This document shows positions 23,501 through 36,186 of a stretch of DNA of 64,000 bases, one piece after another. Under the pieces are notes generated by a model that worked only from the letters and a program-made list of their open reading frames with translations, was not told the origin of the DNA and did not search any database. Both the position numbers and the translations under genes were made by a program. Position 1 is the stretch's first letter, and each line of letters starts with the position of its first letter. This DNA comes from Tetracladium setigerum (Eukaryota > Ascomycota > Leotiomycetes > Helotiales): assembly GCA_031472005.1 (NCBI GenBank), contig PZJY01000012.1, positions 1,178,001 to 1,242,000 of the forward strand, in the 5' to 3' direction.

Positions 23501-24915
23501 TTTTCCAGGTATAACGGCTAATGGGTACTTCTGGCTTGGGGATCTGGGATTAGGGCATATACCATTCGGGGGCATTGGGCAAGGACAACAGGACTAAAAA
23601 AAATGAGAGCGCAGGCTTTCGGGCTTGTGTATGTACGTTAGATTAAAGTATATCACAGAAATGAAGTATGCAAACCAACCATCAGTCACCCAGAGACATA
23701 TCCACAGTCCATGTTTTCGTTGTGGTTTGACGAGCTCCGAATTGCGACGAGGTTAGGCCTTGGATGTCTCTCATTTCAATGAGTACATCAAAGCTCCATC
23801 CTGTACCGAAGCCATCATGTTTGGCAGTTTCGTGGCAAAATTTCTCAACTTGACCCGCTCGCTCCTGTGGCGAAACGGCTCCTCCATCTTCGGCTATTGT
23901 AAAAGGGGGGACCTTCGCTTATTAAATCAAAACAAGACAGTCTAAGAACTCATTCCTCCCGCTAATTTCAGAAGTACCGTGTTTCATGACTTTTATCAAA
24001 CTACGTATCAAGTTAGAGCCTCGATCCTGAAGTGCTTACTACAGTTGCTTGTGTTTGCATGCTGCATCAATGACAAACTCCGCCATCGCGGACTAGCTCT
24101 CCGTTGGGTTACTCTGCAACCTCCTCGTGATGAAAAAATATAGCTGAATAGTGTACATACGCATACATATTGCTACTGTACACACACCATTTTCGGTTAT
24201 CATTGAAATAATGGAAGGTGTGATTGTTGCAATAAGATACCTTACCTACCAACTTCCAACGTTTGTATGTCTCAAGCCCGTTCTCGTATCCTTGTTCGCT
24301 TAGCCAATGAAGTCTCTGCCCATTCCATTTCACCCCTCCAGCTCACCAGCCCAGAAGCCCAGCTCTCCACTGAGTCCACTCTGCGTTGGACCCTGAATGA
24401 ATCCTTCCACGGCCTGGACCACTCTCGACTTCCTCCATCTTGCTTATTGTATTCTTGTTCTTGAGCTGTGTTCAAGAAGAAGTCATCTGCTGTCAGATTT
24501 CTACTTCAGCTCTCATATATTCTTAATACCTAGGTCCCTCCAGCCAACGGTGGAGCTTCTGCTCCTTTGTCCAGCAAGGTTTCAAAGTACCTCCCAGTGC
24601 CGTGCAACTCTAATCAGTTAATCAGCAATCGTGCATGCAAGCAAACCCCATTTCGGTGATCCGGAAAGTTCTTTACAGTAAGGATTAATACAGTCCAGTC
24701 ATCAACGCGGCTTCTTCGTCGAGGGGCATGGGTTGAAATTATCCTCCTCTTATCTCTTCCTCGCACAAACACAACAAAACATACAGGACCGGGCGGAAGA
24801 TTGCATGGTCGCCTTTCCTTGAACTCTGGTGTGGTGTGCGTTTTCCTTGATCTCGAATTATTGTTACTGTACCTACTGTGTGCCGCCGCCGCACACGCGA
24901 GCGAGGGAGATCACG
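23501..24915. other. Intergenic region upstream of the histidine kinase
   Basis: 3' region of the DUF4203 gene and long 5' region of the histidine kinase. Short frames only. The stretch 24680-24915 is probably 5' UTR, since the kinase start has an in-frame upstream extension without conserved features. Confidence 0.55.
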
Positions 24916-27900
24916 ATGAAGAACACCGCCACTGCGAGGGAGCGAGAACTCTACAGGTTGGTGGCACGAAATCTACAAAACATTACACAGTACTGTTATG
25001 GGACTGGACTGATGTTTGGGTGGCAGATACTATCAACCCGACGAAACCGATGGGGTGAGTGCATCTGGCAGGCACTCTGACCCAGACCTACGAAGGTCCG
25101 CGAGCGATCCTATCCTTACGGCTTTCGCACAACTCGGTGCTCTACGGTTGAATACGAAAAGAGGGATTATTACGTTGGCTTCAACGACTCAGGAATTTAT
25201 CATTGCGGAAAGCAGTCAATCGTTGTCTTTGCAGCAGGATAATGATGTCCAGGACAAGCTATGGCACGGGATTGGGGCGTTCGATTGTAGGTCTACCTAC
25301 CTGCTCATATCACAGTAGGCAACGGGCTAACTCGGCTGTTAATGAATAGGTGGGTCCAAAACCGGACCTGAATTGATTCACTACTTCTCTGAGAACGAGG
25401 ACGCGAAATATCTGGTTTTCCCGGATCTTACAAAGGACGAGAAATTCAAGGACAATGCCCTCGTCAACGAGGCGCCGTTTATCAGATTCATTACCTGTGT
25501 GCCGCTACGGACTCCCGGATATAACCTGGTCATTGGGGCATATATGGTGGTGGATGATAAAGTACGGGATGGAGTGAGCGAGGAAGAGTTACATTTCCTG
25601 TGCGACATGGGAGCCACTGTGATGGATTATCTTCAGAGCGGCCTGGTCAAACGGAAGCAACATCGAGCGGAGAGGATGGTCAAGGCTATGGGATTGTTCA
25701 TTGAAGGAAAATCTACTCTGAGGGACTGGTGGTTGGAGGCTGGCCACAAGACACAACTGATACATATTCAGAAGCGCAACTTGAGATCAAATCTATCCTT
25801 AGAGCGCCAGGCAGAGGAGGAGTTTGGGGTGCAGGATGCGACGGATGCCTTTTCTCAAAATGGCTTTAAAGGGCTACCAAATCAGGGTACACGACCAGTT
25901 CTTTCACGAAACCCCTCTTCCTCCACCCCCTCGGTAGCAGAGCCAGGTGATGGAAGGCCGGGGTTACAAAGAGGAAGCACGAGCTTTATATCTACAAATG
26001 AGTCGTCACTTCTGTCAACGTTAACACCAACATCGGGAAGCGCAATGTCTATGGTCTGGAACCACAATCGAAACAGCTCAGTAACCACTGCGGAGGATAG
26101 CGGGATTGAAGACGAAGGCCCACAGAAAGGCAATTCAGTGTCTTTCGATCTACCACCGGAGGAACCAGCAGTCGACGTTTCCAAGGAGCTGCAAGATGCC
26201 CTACTATCGGGGGATATGCGAGGGGTTTTTGCCCGAGCAGGCAATCTCATCCGTGAAGCGATTGGTGTCGAGGGTGTGATATATTATGATGCGAGCGTTG
26301 GTTCGTTTGGAGGGAGTTCTGATCGGACAGTTATGGATGAAAAGGCTCCAGGTGCATTCAAGGTGGACGGCGACGTCGACGATCATCGGAAGATGTCAAT
26401 TGCAAGCTTCGGAATGACCTCAGATAATGCCGCTGCTTCTTCTGCGCACGAAACAGATTCTATGGCACCTGAAAAATGCTGCAATATTCTAGGCTTTTCG
26501 ACACGAAGGAGGTCATCACTGAAAGGTCATATTACACTGGAGAATCATCGCAAGTTTCCGGAGTCTATTCTCAGGAGATTGCTTAAGAAATATCCACACG
26601 GCAAGGTAAGCAGTCTTTGCAGCGCATTACACTTCAAGGTTACACTACGATGACAGTGAACTAACTGTCAAATTTAGGTCTTTAATTTTGACGAAGATGG
26701 TCATATGTCAAGTGATTCGGATCCAACATCTTCAGGTGTGGATACAGCCTCCGAGAAGCCTTCCTTCATGCCATCATCGATAGAACTCAAGATGCGTCAA
26801 AAACGACAATCGTTAGAAGCCGAGGCAAAAGCAATTCTCAAAGTACTTCCAGGTGCTCGAAGTGTCTTCTTCTTTCCCCTTTGGGATTCGAGTAGAGATC
26901 GATGGTTTGCTGGAAGTCTTGTGTGGTCCACATCGCCAACAAGAGTTCTCTGCCCTGTTGAGGATCTAACATATTTGGCTGCTTTCGGTAATAGTGTGAT
27001 GGCTGAGGTATCCCGGATATCAGCTCAAGTACTCGCTCAGATGAAGACGGATTTCATCTCGAGTATCTCGCATGAACTTCGATCGCCGCTCCATGGTGTT
27101 TTGGCGAGTGTGGAGTTCTTACAGGAGACAGAGATGACAGAGATTCAAAGCGATATGGTTTCCAACATTCACTCCTCGGGTAAGGTACTGCTTGATACGA
27201 TTAATCACGTCCTCGATTTCTCAAAGGTCAATCGCAAGTCGAAGAACAAGACTCGTTTATCCAAAAAGTCTGGAAAGCGTCTTAAGAAGGCCAGGGATCG
27301 AGGAATTCTTGAAGACACCTTGGACGACAGTTCCGATGTCTGTGTTCTGTCCGAGGAAGTAATCGAAAGTATCTATGCTGGGCATAGAGTTAAGAAACAT
27401 GCATTCGGCTCGTCGACAGATCGCCATTTGTCTATGACTTCGATAGACAGTCCCGTCACCATCATCGTAGACATTGAATCGCGAGCAAACTGGACTTTTG
27501 ATATCGATGCTGGTGCCTGGAGGAGAATTCTGATGAACTTGTTCAGCAACGCCATGAAGTACACCAAAACCGGCTTCATCAAAATTTCCATCAGCATTGA
27601 AGAGGATGTGGCTTCAAGGAACAAACAACAACGGTCAAATCTCATATTGAAAGTTTCTGATTCCGGCAAAGGCATATCACAAGAGTTTTTGAAACATCAG
27701 CTCTTCAAACCCTTCAAGCAGGAGGATAGCCTTGCCAGCGGAGCCGGTCTTGGTCTTTCAATTATCAGACATGTTATTCAAGACCTTGGAGGACATATTG
27801 AGTTCTCCTCGGAGCAGGGAACTGGCACTGAAGCTTTTGTACGAATTCCATTGGCAGCAGCTAGTCCTCCTTCCACGATTTCAGAACCCGACCTTGTTGC

Positions 27901-29107
27901 GGAAGTCAGGAGCGTGGCAGTAGGCTTCAAGTTCAGTCTCGAAGGTTTCGAAAGATACCCAGATATTTCTGAACAACCTACCGGAATTCTCTCATCGGAT
28001 ACTGAGGCTGCCATATACCTCAAAGCTACCTCAGCAAAGGTCTTGACAACCTGGTTTGGTATGGAACCAAGCGCTGCTACCTCGCCCTTCGGAATTGCCA
28101 ATACCGACATCGTCATGGTTATGGAGGCTGGGCTAGGTAAGAAGTCGTTGGACGAGATCTTGGAGCCTTACTGTCGCAACTTGGAAGTTGGTGGAAAGCG
28201 ACCTATTGCCATTGTCCTGTGCAATGACTATCATCCGACGATGAAGACAGAGCCGCATAAGCATTTCAATATCTTCCATCTACAGCAACCGTAAGTTTTT
28301 TATTCATGCCATGGATTTTGCTAACAAAGACAGGTATGGTCCACACAAGCTTGCCAAAATCTTCCACAGAGTACTTTGCCAGAAACTTGAGAACCCCATC
28401 TCACCTCCTGTTCAAAATGGTACTAATGGCTCCAACGGCTTACAAGTCCGACCTCTTTCGTTCTCCCGAGGAGCTAACGAGCCTATTCTGACGCCAATTG
28501 TCACGCACTCTCCATTGTCGATTAAGGATGAGAAGAGCCAGCAGAAAGTGATATCACCTGGATTATGGTCCAAAGAGCCGCCTGCGACGCCGGGCCTTTG
28601 GGATGCAGGGGCTGAGAAAGTAGTGTCTGCGGTCACGGTAAAGTCAACAGCCGACCCGATCGCACAATTAGAATCCAATGGCCTGCGAGTTCTTTTAGTA
28701 GAGGACAACGAGATCAATCTCAAGCTCCTCGTGGCCTACATGCGAAAGTTGAAACTCGACCACTCCACCGCCACCAACGGCCTCGAGGCCTTAGACACCT
28801 ACAAGGATGGCGAAGGCAAGTACGATGTCATTTTCATGGATATCTCCATGCCGGTGATGGACGGTATCGAGAGTACGCAACACATCCGAAGATTTGAACG
28901 CGAGAACTCGCTTCCACCTGTAGCTTTGATCGCTTTGACGGGGCCGCGAATCCAAATACTCGACAGGAAGCATTCAGCAGTGGCATTGATCTGTTTCTGA
29001 CCAAGCCGGTGCCGATGAAGGCTTTGAAGGTCATGTTGGACGATTTGAAGAAGAATGGGAGGAGAGCTTGGGGTTACCTGGGTATGATGGAAATTAAAAG
29101 ATATTAG
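24916..29107 (+). CDS. GAF-domain hybrid histidine kinase, frameshifted in the receiver domain
   Basis: Two-component sensor kinase. Exons 24916-24956, 25027-25286, 25350-26605, 26678-28290 and 28334-29107 give ~1314 aa once one base is restored. Order: N-terminal RERELYRYYQPDETDG typical of a fungal HHK class; GAF-like segment (~50-210); Ser-rich linker; HisKA with H-box SSISHELRSPLHG (phospho-acceptor His ~651); HATPase with N-box MNLFSNAMKYTKTG, G1 VSDSGKGIS and G2 GAGLGLSII; REC with VLLVEDNEIN and MDISMPVMDG (Asp ~1226). No transmembrane segment, so probably cytosolic. The frame is lost at the G4 run 28940-28943, just after LIALTG. The downstream frame supplies the missing REC end AFSSGIDLFLTKPVPMKAL and stops at 29107. 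Unedited, the protein ends in LDRKHSAVALICF without the conserved Lys. Signal sensed: unknown. Confidence 0.9.
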
Positions 29108-31440
29108 TCTTACTGATAAGTTTCTTTCGGGAGGGGAGGGTGGGGTGCGTAAATAAATATAGGTTGGGATATGGAAAAGGTGCCTTTCTTTGTGGTATAT
29201 TGGATATTAGGAGGGTGGTTATTAATCTGGATGATTTGGATGATTTGGGCGCAAGATGAGGAGCTCATTTGGGCAGTAAATATAGTTGGGAGTTTCTATT
29301 TAAATTCTCCAAGGTGGACTTTGGGGCGCATGGAAATTGGAAATGATGCTGGATTGTACATCATCGTCGCTAGCTTGGTTCAAAAAAAAATCGAAACACC
29401 GAAATTGGGTGTGTACTGTGTTATCTCTTCTGATCTTTCGAAGCACTATCTACAGTGCAGTACTATAGGCAAGTACTGTCTGTAGTACCTTATCTATTGT
29501 TGGATCATACCTGAATAATACTTCGTAATCCCTCGAATGAGGACGTGTGATCAATTGTTCGTGCTTGGTATAAAATCCGAGGATATACCTGGCAAATTCC
29601 AGGTCCGGCAGCGCCAGGTATCAAGGATATTCCCTTTCCATTATCCCACTGTTCCTGCTTTAACGGCTTTTTAGTTGACTCTTACGACTTTTTGTTTCCT
29701 CGTTTGAACTCTATTATTTATTGTGTTTCCCCTTCCTGCAGCGACAGCCTTGTTCAAGAAAACGTGTGCAGTACATGAACCGTTTGCCTATCTTGTGTGA
29801 GGATAAAGGACGCCATCGCGTACAGATTTTGAAGTTTATTCAGTGTTCAATCTCCTTCCCGGGATACTTTATGGCATAGTAGTAGGGGTTTATTGATCAG
29901 CTGCTCTTGGATTTTTCGCGGACTTAACTAACAAGTCAATGGATGATTCTTCGGTTCTTTTAGTACTTGCAAGGAAAGATAGATTTTGATTTCACCTATG
30001 TGAGAGGGAAGCACTCGGCAAGCAGGTTCGCAAACTCGGCAACAACGACACTTGCCAAGGATATCAAATACAACCGTGAATTTGCTTCAAACAAACACCA
30101 AAACAACCATGTGAAGGATAAAAACTTAACTCACCATTCTGGAACAAAGGAATCGTCCCTGAGAAACGGGCAGGCACATATCCGCGTTCCGCAGTGAGAG
30201 ATAAGAGGGGAAGAAGAAGATGGTTTGGTTGCACAACATGCCCGATCCAGATTTCAATATTCTTAACCCACAATATCCCAGCTTCTTGGGCCACCCATCA
30301 CAGCCTTGAAATGACGCCCCTCGCTAAAGAAGTCCACATTCTCCCCCGAAGGCGTCAACGATCTGTTGCTGGTGTCGAATTTTTAAGATTAATTTTACTC
30401 TTTTGGTGAATTGTGACCGTTTTCGTTGATTACAAGTCTCTCGCTTCGGAAAGCCGGATCTCCCTTCTTTTTTTTTTCCAGAGGGGGAGGGCGGCTTGGC
30501 TTGGAAACAGTTACAACATCAAGGTTTATGCGCGCTTGGACGGCGCTTTGGTGAGTTGTAACTTGTTAGGGGGTGAGTGAATGCAAGATTTTGAAGAGAA
30601 AGGGAGGGGACTGGACTGGACTAGACTGGTCGGAAGGAAGAGGGAAAAGGAGGATGCGGTGCTGTTTTGCTGGCTTTCAATTGTGTGGTATTTGGTGACG
30701 ATTGGGCCCCTTTTCTTTGCTGATGCATAATCCGTAACACTTCTTCCCCTTGCGCTGCTGCTTGCTTCCCTCGGCTCTTTTGTGATTGATAATTGAGTGC
30801 AGTGCCTGCTCTGCATAGCGATCGTCAGAAAAGAACGCCAGTTATGGCTTGAGCGGCCCATCGTGCAGTTGAGCGGGAGGCATCAAAAAAGAGGAGATTA
30901 GATATGGGGGGAAAGGGAAGCCAAAAAGGCGACTACGCAAACATGTTACTGATATTAGCACCCGAAGAACGGCGAAGGCGAGAGATGGCTTGTTGCGTGT
31001 GTCGTAGATTAAGTTTAGGGTGGATTTGTCCTATTCAAGCAATTTAATAAGTGAGGCCGCAGAAAAAAAGAGAAAAAATAACATATTTATTGGCAATCCT
31101 GCACGGAACCTGGCCTGGGCTGGACTTGACCATGGATGATGCCCTGTTCCTGATGATGCACGAAGGAGCAACAAACGAACTTCTGGACGATTTCCACTCT
31201 TCTCTCTCTCACGCACCACACAAACTCATACCGTGGTAACCCTTCCCCTTCTCCCCCTTGGGACACATCTTCCTTTCTTTTTTTTCTAATTCTCTCTACC
31301 GATTTTCGATTCTTGTACACACAACACACGGTTCTCTTTTCTTTGTAATAATTTGTGGGAAAAGATGGCATATTGTTCAGAATGAGTGTTCCTCTTCGTC
31401 CTGTGCACAGAATCCACGTTCACCACCATCGCCACGCTAG
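29108..31440. other. Intergenic region upstream of ERF4
   Basis: 2.3 kb with a few short frames and no conserved domain. It includes T- and G-rich tracts (30465-30500). The distal part likely holds the ERF4 promoter and an unresolved first exon. Confidence 0.5.
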
Positions 31441-33195
31441 CCGCTCGTTCCTGCATACCAGCCGGCACGACGCACACCAACTCGAACAACCACAACCAAC
31501 ACAACTACCACCACAACCTCCTCCTCTCCCTCTTCCTCTCCTTCTCCCCAGCTGCGACACGGTCGCAATCCCATCCTCGCAACGGCTTCTCAAGCAGGGC
31601 CACCACGATCTCCTTTCCCCACCGATTCATCCTCCATAGCCTCTGTCTCCACCGGCATCATCGCCCTTCCAGCAAACCCTCGAATCCCATCACCCAGTCT
31701 CCAACCTCACTACCCAGCCGCCGTCCCTCATCCCTCCTCCATCTCGCCTGAACCGCAAGTCCGAGTGAGCAGTCCCACACGCTGGAGTTTGCGCACCGCT
31801 CTCATCGGAGGAGCAAACCCTTCACCCTTTCGCCGAGGCAGAGCCCCATCCCAAACTACTTCCGTTCAGCAACGGCCCAGCGCTGCTAGATTGTGGAATC
31901 CTTCCAATTCGACGCCTCGATTCTTGCCGCACCATACGCAGGGAAATTATACCCAGAGGAATTGGACGCCGCGATCAACAGATGAGCAGAGGATACCGAT
32001 AGCCATTCCATTAAACCATCCAGAGATCCGTCAATCTCGCGCCGGGGCTGCAACGGCTGGAGGGGATTATCCGCTCCTGACACTGCCGGAGAAGAGACAG
32101 AGCTTACATTCGGGTTCTGCGAGAGCGAGTTTGCAGGTTGAGAGGAGTGGGAGCTCGACAGGGACAAATCGCATTTCACTACCGAGGAGTGTGAGTATTG
32201 AGGGACGGAGTGGAGACGTTACACCAGTGACGATCAAGGTTGATAAAGGAAAGGGAGTTACATCTGAGGTTGAAGGATTCATCGAAGGGGGATTATTTCA
32301 AATCGAGAGGAAGGTTACCATTCGAGACTTCGCAGAGGCAAGTTCGCAGCAACCCGACGCAGGCATCTATTTCGATCGGAAGGGTAAAGGCAAGGAAATC
32401 ATGTCAGACGAACGAGGAGCTTCAGCCATGTCCGGGGATTTAGAAAGGGGTCCAAATCAGGGTTATTCATCTGGTGGAACAGCGAATCTCCCTCGGCCAG
32501 GCAATGCGTCGAATCTATCGCTACAATCTGGAATTGGAGGCGCATTGACTGATGGGACCTCGATCGTCGGCTCGGACGGACCAGCAGGAGATCCAGGGGA
32601 GGAATGGGGGCCTCAGCATCCATGTTTCCCACACATGAATCCTCACGTCCCTTTGACATCGGAATTGTATCAAACGACACGCATAATACGCATTCGTCGG
32701 GACTGGATGATAGAAGGAGATCTTGCACCTACATTCTCGAATCTCTATCCTGAGATCCTGGAACCAGCTGGTGTTTCGGAGCAGGACTTTCGAACGATCG
32801 TGGAGAAAATTAACAATGAACTCATTCCTGCCTTTTCGCCGTGGAATGTGAGGAATATCGTGGATGGTTTCATGGGACTCTTGACCGGGTGGTTATGGGA
32901 TGACTTTGGTCTCACCGGTGTCAAAAGTCGACTGAGAAACGTGGAGAGATACCTGGATGAGTGGAATAGAGAGATGGAAGGCAAGAGTAGGGATGGTCAG
33001 GGGAGTGCACCGCAAATTGTGCCGTTAAGGAGAACGGGGTACATGAATGTAAGTTTGTTCGGATTACTCTTACACATATTCTCTGTCTAACATGTAACCT
33101 AGCTCGACTTCCAAGTCCCCGACCCAGAAATCTCTTACGCTGCTCAACAGGCGGAGGATCGAACGAACAGCGGAATATCACGACCTTCTCAATGA
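31441..33195 (+). CDS. ERF4: ERF4/GOLGA7-family subunit of Ras palmitoyltransferase, 5' end unresolved
   Basis: Partner of the DHHC acyltransferase Erf2, which palmitoylates Ras at the ER. The coding frame is open from 31441 (directly after an in-frame TAG that could be an AG acceptor) to 33048, then an intron (GTAAGT...CCTAG) and exon 33103-33195. The last ~150 residues hold the ERF4 domain: HPCFPHMNPHVPLTSELY, TRIIRIRRDWMIEGDLAPTFSNLYPEIL, IVEKINNELIPAFSPWNVRNIVDGFMGLLTGWLWDDFG, VKSRLRNVERYLDEWN. The N-terminal ~350 residues are disordered, Ser/Pro/Thr-rich, with KGKG motifs, as in filamentous fungi. No ATG lies in frame before the domain-proximal KEIMSD, so an upstream coding exon is needed. 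ATG 31382 spliced to CAG at 31551 is one weak option. Confidence 0.88.
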
Positions 33196-34426
33196 CCGTG
33201 CGGAAAATGACCCCCAAAAACTACTTCTCAACGTAATACAACATAACATAGCAAAAAACCGACAATATCTAATATCAAAAACCGAACCGCAACAAAGCGA
33301 CATAATTCTTTTCTTTTTTTAAAGAAAACGGTGTAATACAATGACGACGGTGGTGGAGAGGATGCAGATGGTGTAGTGAATTGTAGTGTAGTGTGGATGG
33401 ATGGAATGGATGCTTGGAATACCCCCATACCTCAAAACCGAGGTTTTGTTTTTTTGGAACATTGTGCTTTTTGTTTTTTGCTTTTTTTTGCTTGTTTCTG
33501 GAAATTGCGGAGGGCGTTTTCTTTTAACTATTAAGAATTCCGGTGACGGAAGGCCGCCGGTGTAGATGTAGGAGATGATGTCAGAGTGTGGAATTGAAAT
33601 TATTTTTTGGAAGCATAGCGATGGTTTTTTTTGCTCTTGTCTTTGTCTTGCTTTTTTCTCCTTGTACTGTACTTGTGTTGTACGTGTACGTCTATGTTAT
33701 TGCATAGTCTTGCTTTTCGTCGTTGTGTGATGAGAAGCTGCAGGCATGGTCTTGTAGTTTCGCGGGAGGTGAGGTAGAGGTAGAGGTAAAGAGGTGGGAA
33801 AGAAGAAGCATGCAGAAGCGAATGTTTTATTTGGGTAGAACAAGAGTCGGTGTAGAGAGAGTGTGTGAGAGAGGAAGGAGGGACTTATAATTTAAAATTA
33901 TGTTTTAAAAAAGGATAATTCGAAACTTCGCAAATGATGTACCTGTACTCTGAACATGTGAGTGAGTCTCATCATCGTTGCAGGGAATCAAGGATGGGAT
34001 GGGATGGGATGGGATGGGAAGGGAAGGGAAGGGAAGGGAAGGGAAGGGAAGGAAGGAAGTGTTTTGTTGATGCTTGACTGAGAAGATCTATATCTATTTC
34101 ATAGCATCTATTGCATGGGCAAAACCTTCTTTCGCCGCAAATCTGCAAGAGAAATCAATCGTTGAAAACCCGTGAGCGAGCGTATGTCCATTACACCATG
34201 TCGCTTTGTGTAGGAGGGCAGCTGTTTGATCAGCAGAAGCATCAGTGTAACCGCTTTCAAGGCCATCTTGCCTATCACATTTACTCGTCGCAGACGCTGC
34301 CATATATGACTACATTTAGCGATGCCATAACACTGCCTCGTTCCTTTAGAATTAAGTCAACGTAACCCCCCAAGACTCTCAAAAGATGTTCTAGGCATCT
34401 TCAGGTCGAAACATCTATGTAAGCTC
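33196..34426. other. Convergent intergenic region with G-rich pentamer tract
   Basis: Lies between the ERF4 stop (+) and the NTF2-like gene end (-). It is T-rich at 33445-33665 and contains the GGGAT/GGGAA array at 33995-34058. No gene seen. Confidence 0.6.
33995..34058 (+). repeat. (GGGAT)n/(GGGAA)n microsatellite with G-quadruplex pattern
   Basis: About four GGGAT units pass into about eight GGGAA units and then GGAA. Eleven or so GGG runs are spaced by two bases on the plus strand, which meets the G-quadruplex consensus. Confidence 0.9.
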
Positions 34427-34992
34427 TCCTAAACAAAAGCCATGTTAGTAACAGCACTCGGAGCGCACCCACCCAGTAGTAATCTTTTTGACTTACAGTC
34501 TGATCTCAGGCTTTTCCTATTCTCCATAAAATGCAGAACTTCAAAGTTATCCAGGAATTCCCTAACACTGGCAATCTTCTTCCCATTATCCGCCACCACA
34601 AACTGCATGATATAAACATTGCAATATCGATCACCGAGATCTAGGTCTGAACCGTCTGAACCTCGACCTGGACCAATGCGACCATCAGTGACCGCTTCAA
34701 TAGCCACCCGTTGCCCTTCTGCCGTAACCCCCGTGACCTTGAAAGTGAAGGTGTCGAATTGTCCGAGCATGGCGCTGACATTGTTCATTTGCTCGTTGGC
34801 TGGTAGGGTTCCTGCGTAAGGTACTTTGTCTGGTCGGCCGAGGACGAACCATGTCGCTGTGCTATCTAAGAGAGATCTCATGCCGTCGAATTCGCGCTGG
34901 TTGAGGTGCTCGCAAAACCGTAATACGAGGGCCTTGCTGGATTGGGTGGTCACATCAGACGACGAGGACGATCCGTGCTGAGGAGGCTCCAT
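34427..34992 (-). CDS. NTF2/SnoaL-like small protein with intron-split stop codon
   Basis: 165 aa. Exon 1 is 34992-34497; exon 2 contributes only GA at 34428-34427, completing the TGA stop. The intron is canonical for fungi: GTAAGT donor, TTACTAAC branch, TTTAG acceptor. Seen: KALVLRFCEHLNQREFDGMRSLLDSTATWFVLGRP, VSAMLGQFDTFTFKVTGVTAEGQRVAIEA, RYCNVYIMQFVVADNGKKIASVREFLDNFEVLHF. This is the SnoaL/ketosteroid-isomerase-like cone fold order, with the family's VREFLD-type ending. Members bind or isomerise small hydrophobic molecules, but substrates cannot be predicted here. Retaining the intron would add 23 residues (to 34429). Confidence 0.85.
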
Positions 34993-36186
34993 TGTTGTTT
35001 TGTTTTGCGCTTTTTCTTCTTTTTCAAATTTGTTGTAAGTTTGCAAGAAGGGGAAGTGAAGGATTTGGTTATTATGGCTTTATACCTAGTTGACATGCCT
35101 TACACAGTTACCTACTTTAATACCAACAACCGTTGAGCGTCAAAGTTTCATTTCGCGAATAATGATTAGCGCATGACCCATATCGACTCAGTTCGACATG
35201 GCTAAGTCGATCCACTATAACCTCGGTTGTCCCGTAACCTCTGCCGAGATGTCACCCGCATGTGACTTCATACAAGAAGACTTATGTTGATTAGATTTTT
35301 TAAATAGGTAGATAGTTAATGCAAGAACAGTCAATGGGTAAAAAGAGAGAATACTTTCTGAAGCATGCCGGAGTTGTTGGGAGGCAAGGTGAATCTTTCC
35401 CCCCTCCCCCCTCCGACCTAAATAATATATTGATTTCGATTAAAGCTAAATTATCAATATTGGTATCTAGACCTATAAAAATAAGCCGAAATGTTCTTAT
35501 TTGATTTTCTTTTACTACTTTTACTCTCGCGATACCTTCTTTCACCTTCTGAGTCAATTGAAAGGCTTTGGCCATATATGTTGCAAATCACTTCTGTCGT
35601 TTGAAGGTTCAAGAGATCACATCATCTAGCAATAGGCTCATGATTGGTCTTTAAGACTCGCACAATCTGGGACGTATGGTTAGAAGCCATTTTCTGGTTA
35701 TTCGTACATGTGAAAGCCCTTCGCAATGCTCTGTCTGGCCATATAACCACCTGCCGTTGTTTACCCGAACAACACACAAATGCCGAGCCGAAATCTACCT
35801 ACGTATATAAATTAAAATAAGCCAGTTTTTGTTCAACTGCGGTAGGTTGCGCCTGTAGAGTGTTCAAGTCAAACCGTTGGTAAAAAGAGGATTAAGAGAG
35901 AAAAGCGACTGGTCACCAACTGACATGAAACAAAAATTCCATTGCAGAGGGGTTTTGCACATTTTTTTTAATATATATTTTTATTTTACTTTTAGGGGCT
36001 CTTTGATTTACAATATCTAAAACCGAACATGTCAAGACCTTTCCGCTAAAGCAGGTTGTCCTTGTGATTTTTACCACTTTACAATTCCCCGATAGTTAAG
36101 TTCTTCCTAGGGGAACAAATCCACCCTTTAATTACTCGCTTTCAATGTTTTCTTCCTCCTCCTCTCCCCCTTCCTCACCGGCGACT
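34993..36186. other. Intergenic region
   Basis: Promoter side of the NTF2-like gene and 3' side of the next minus-strand gene. It is A/T-rich at 35420-35500 and 35960-36000. No supportable gene. Confidence 0.55.
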
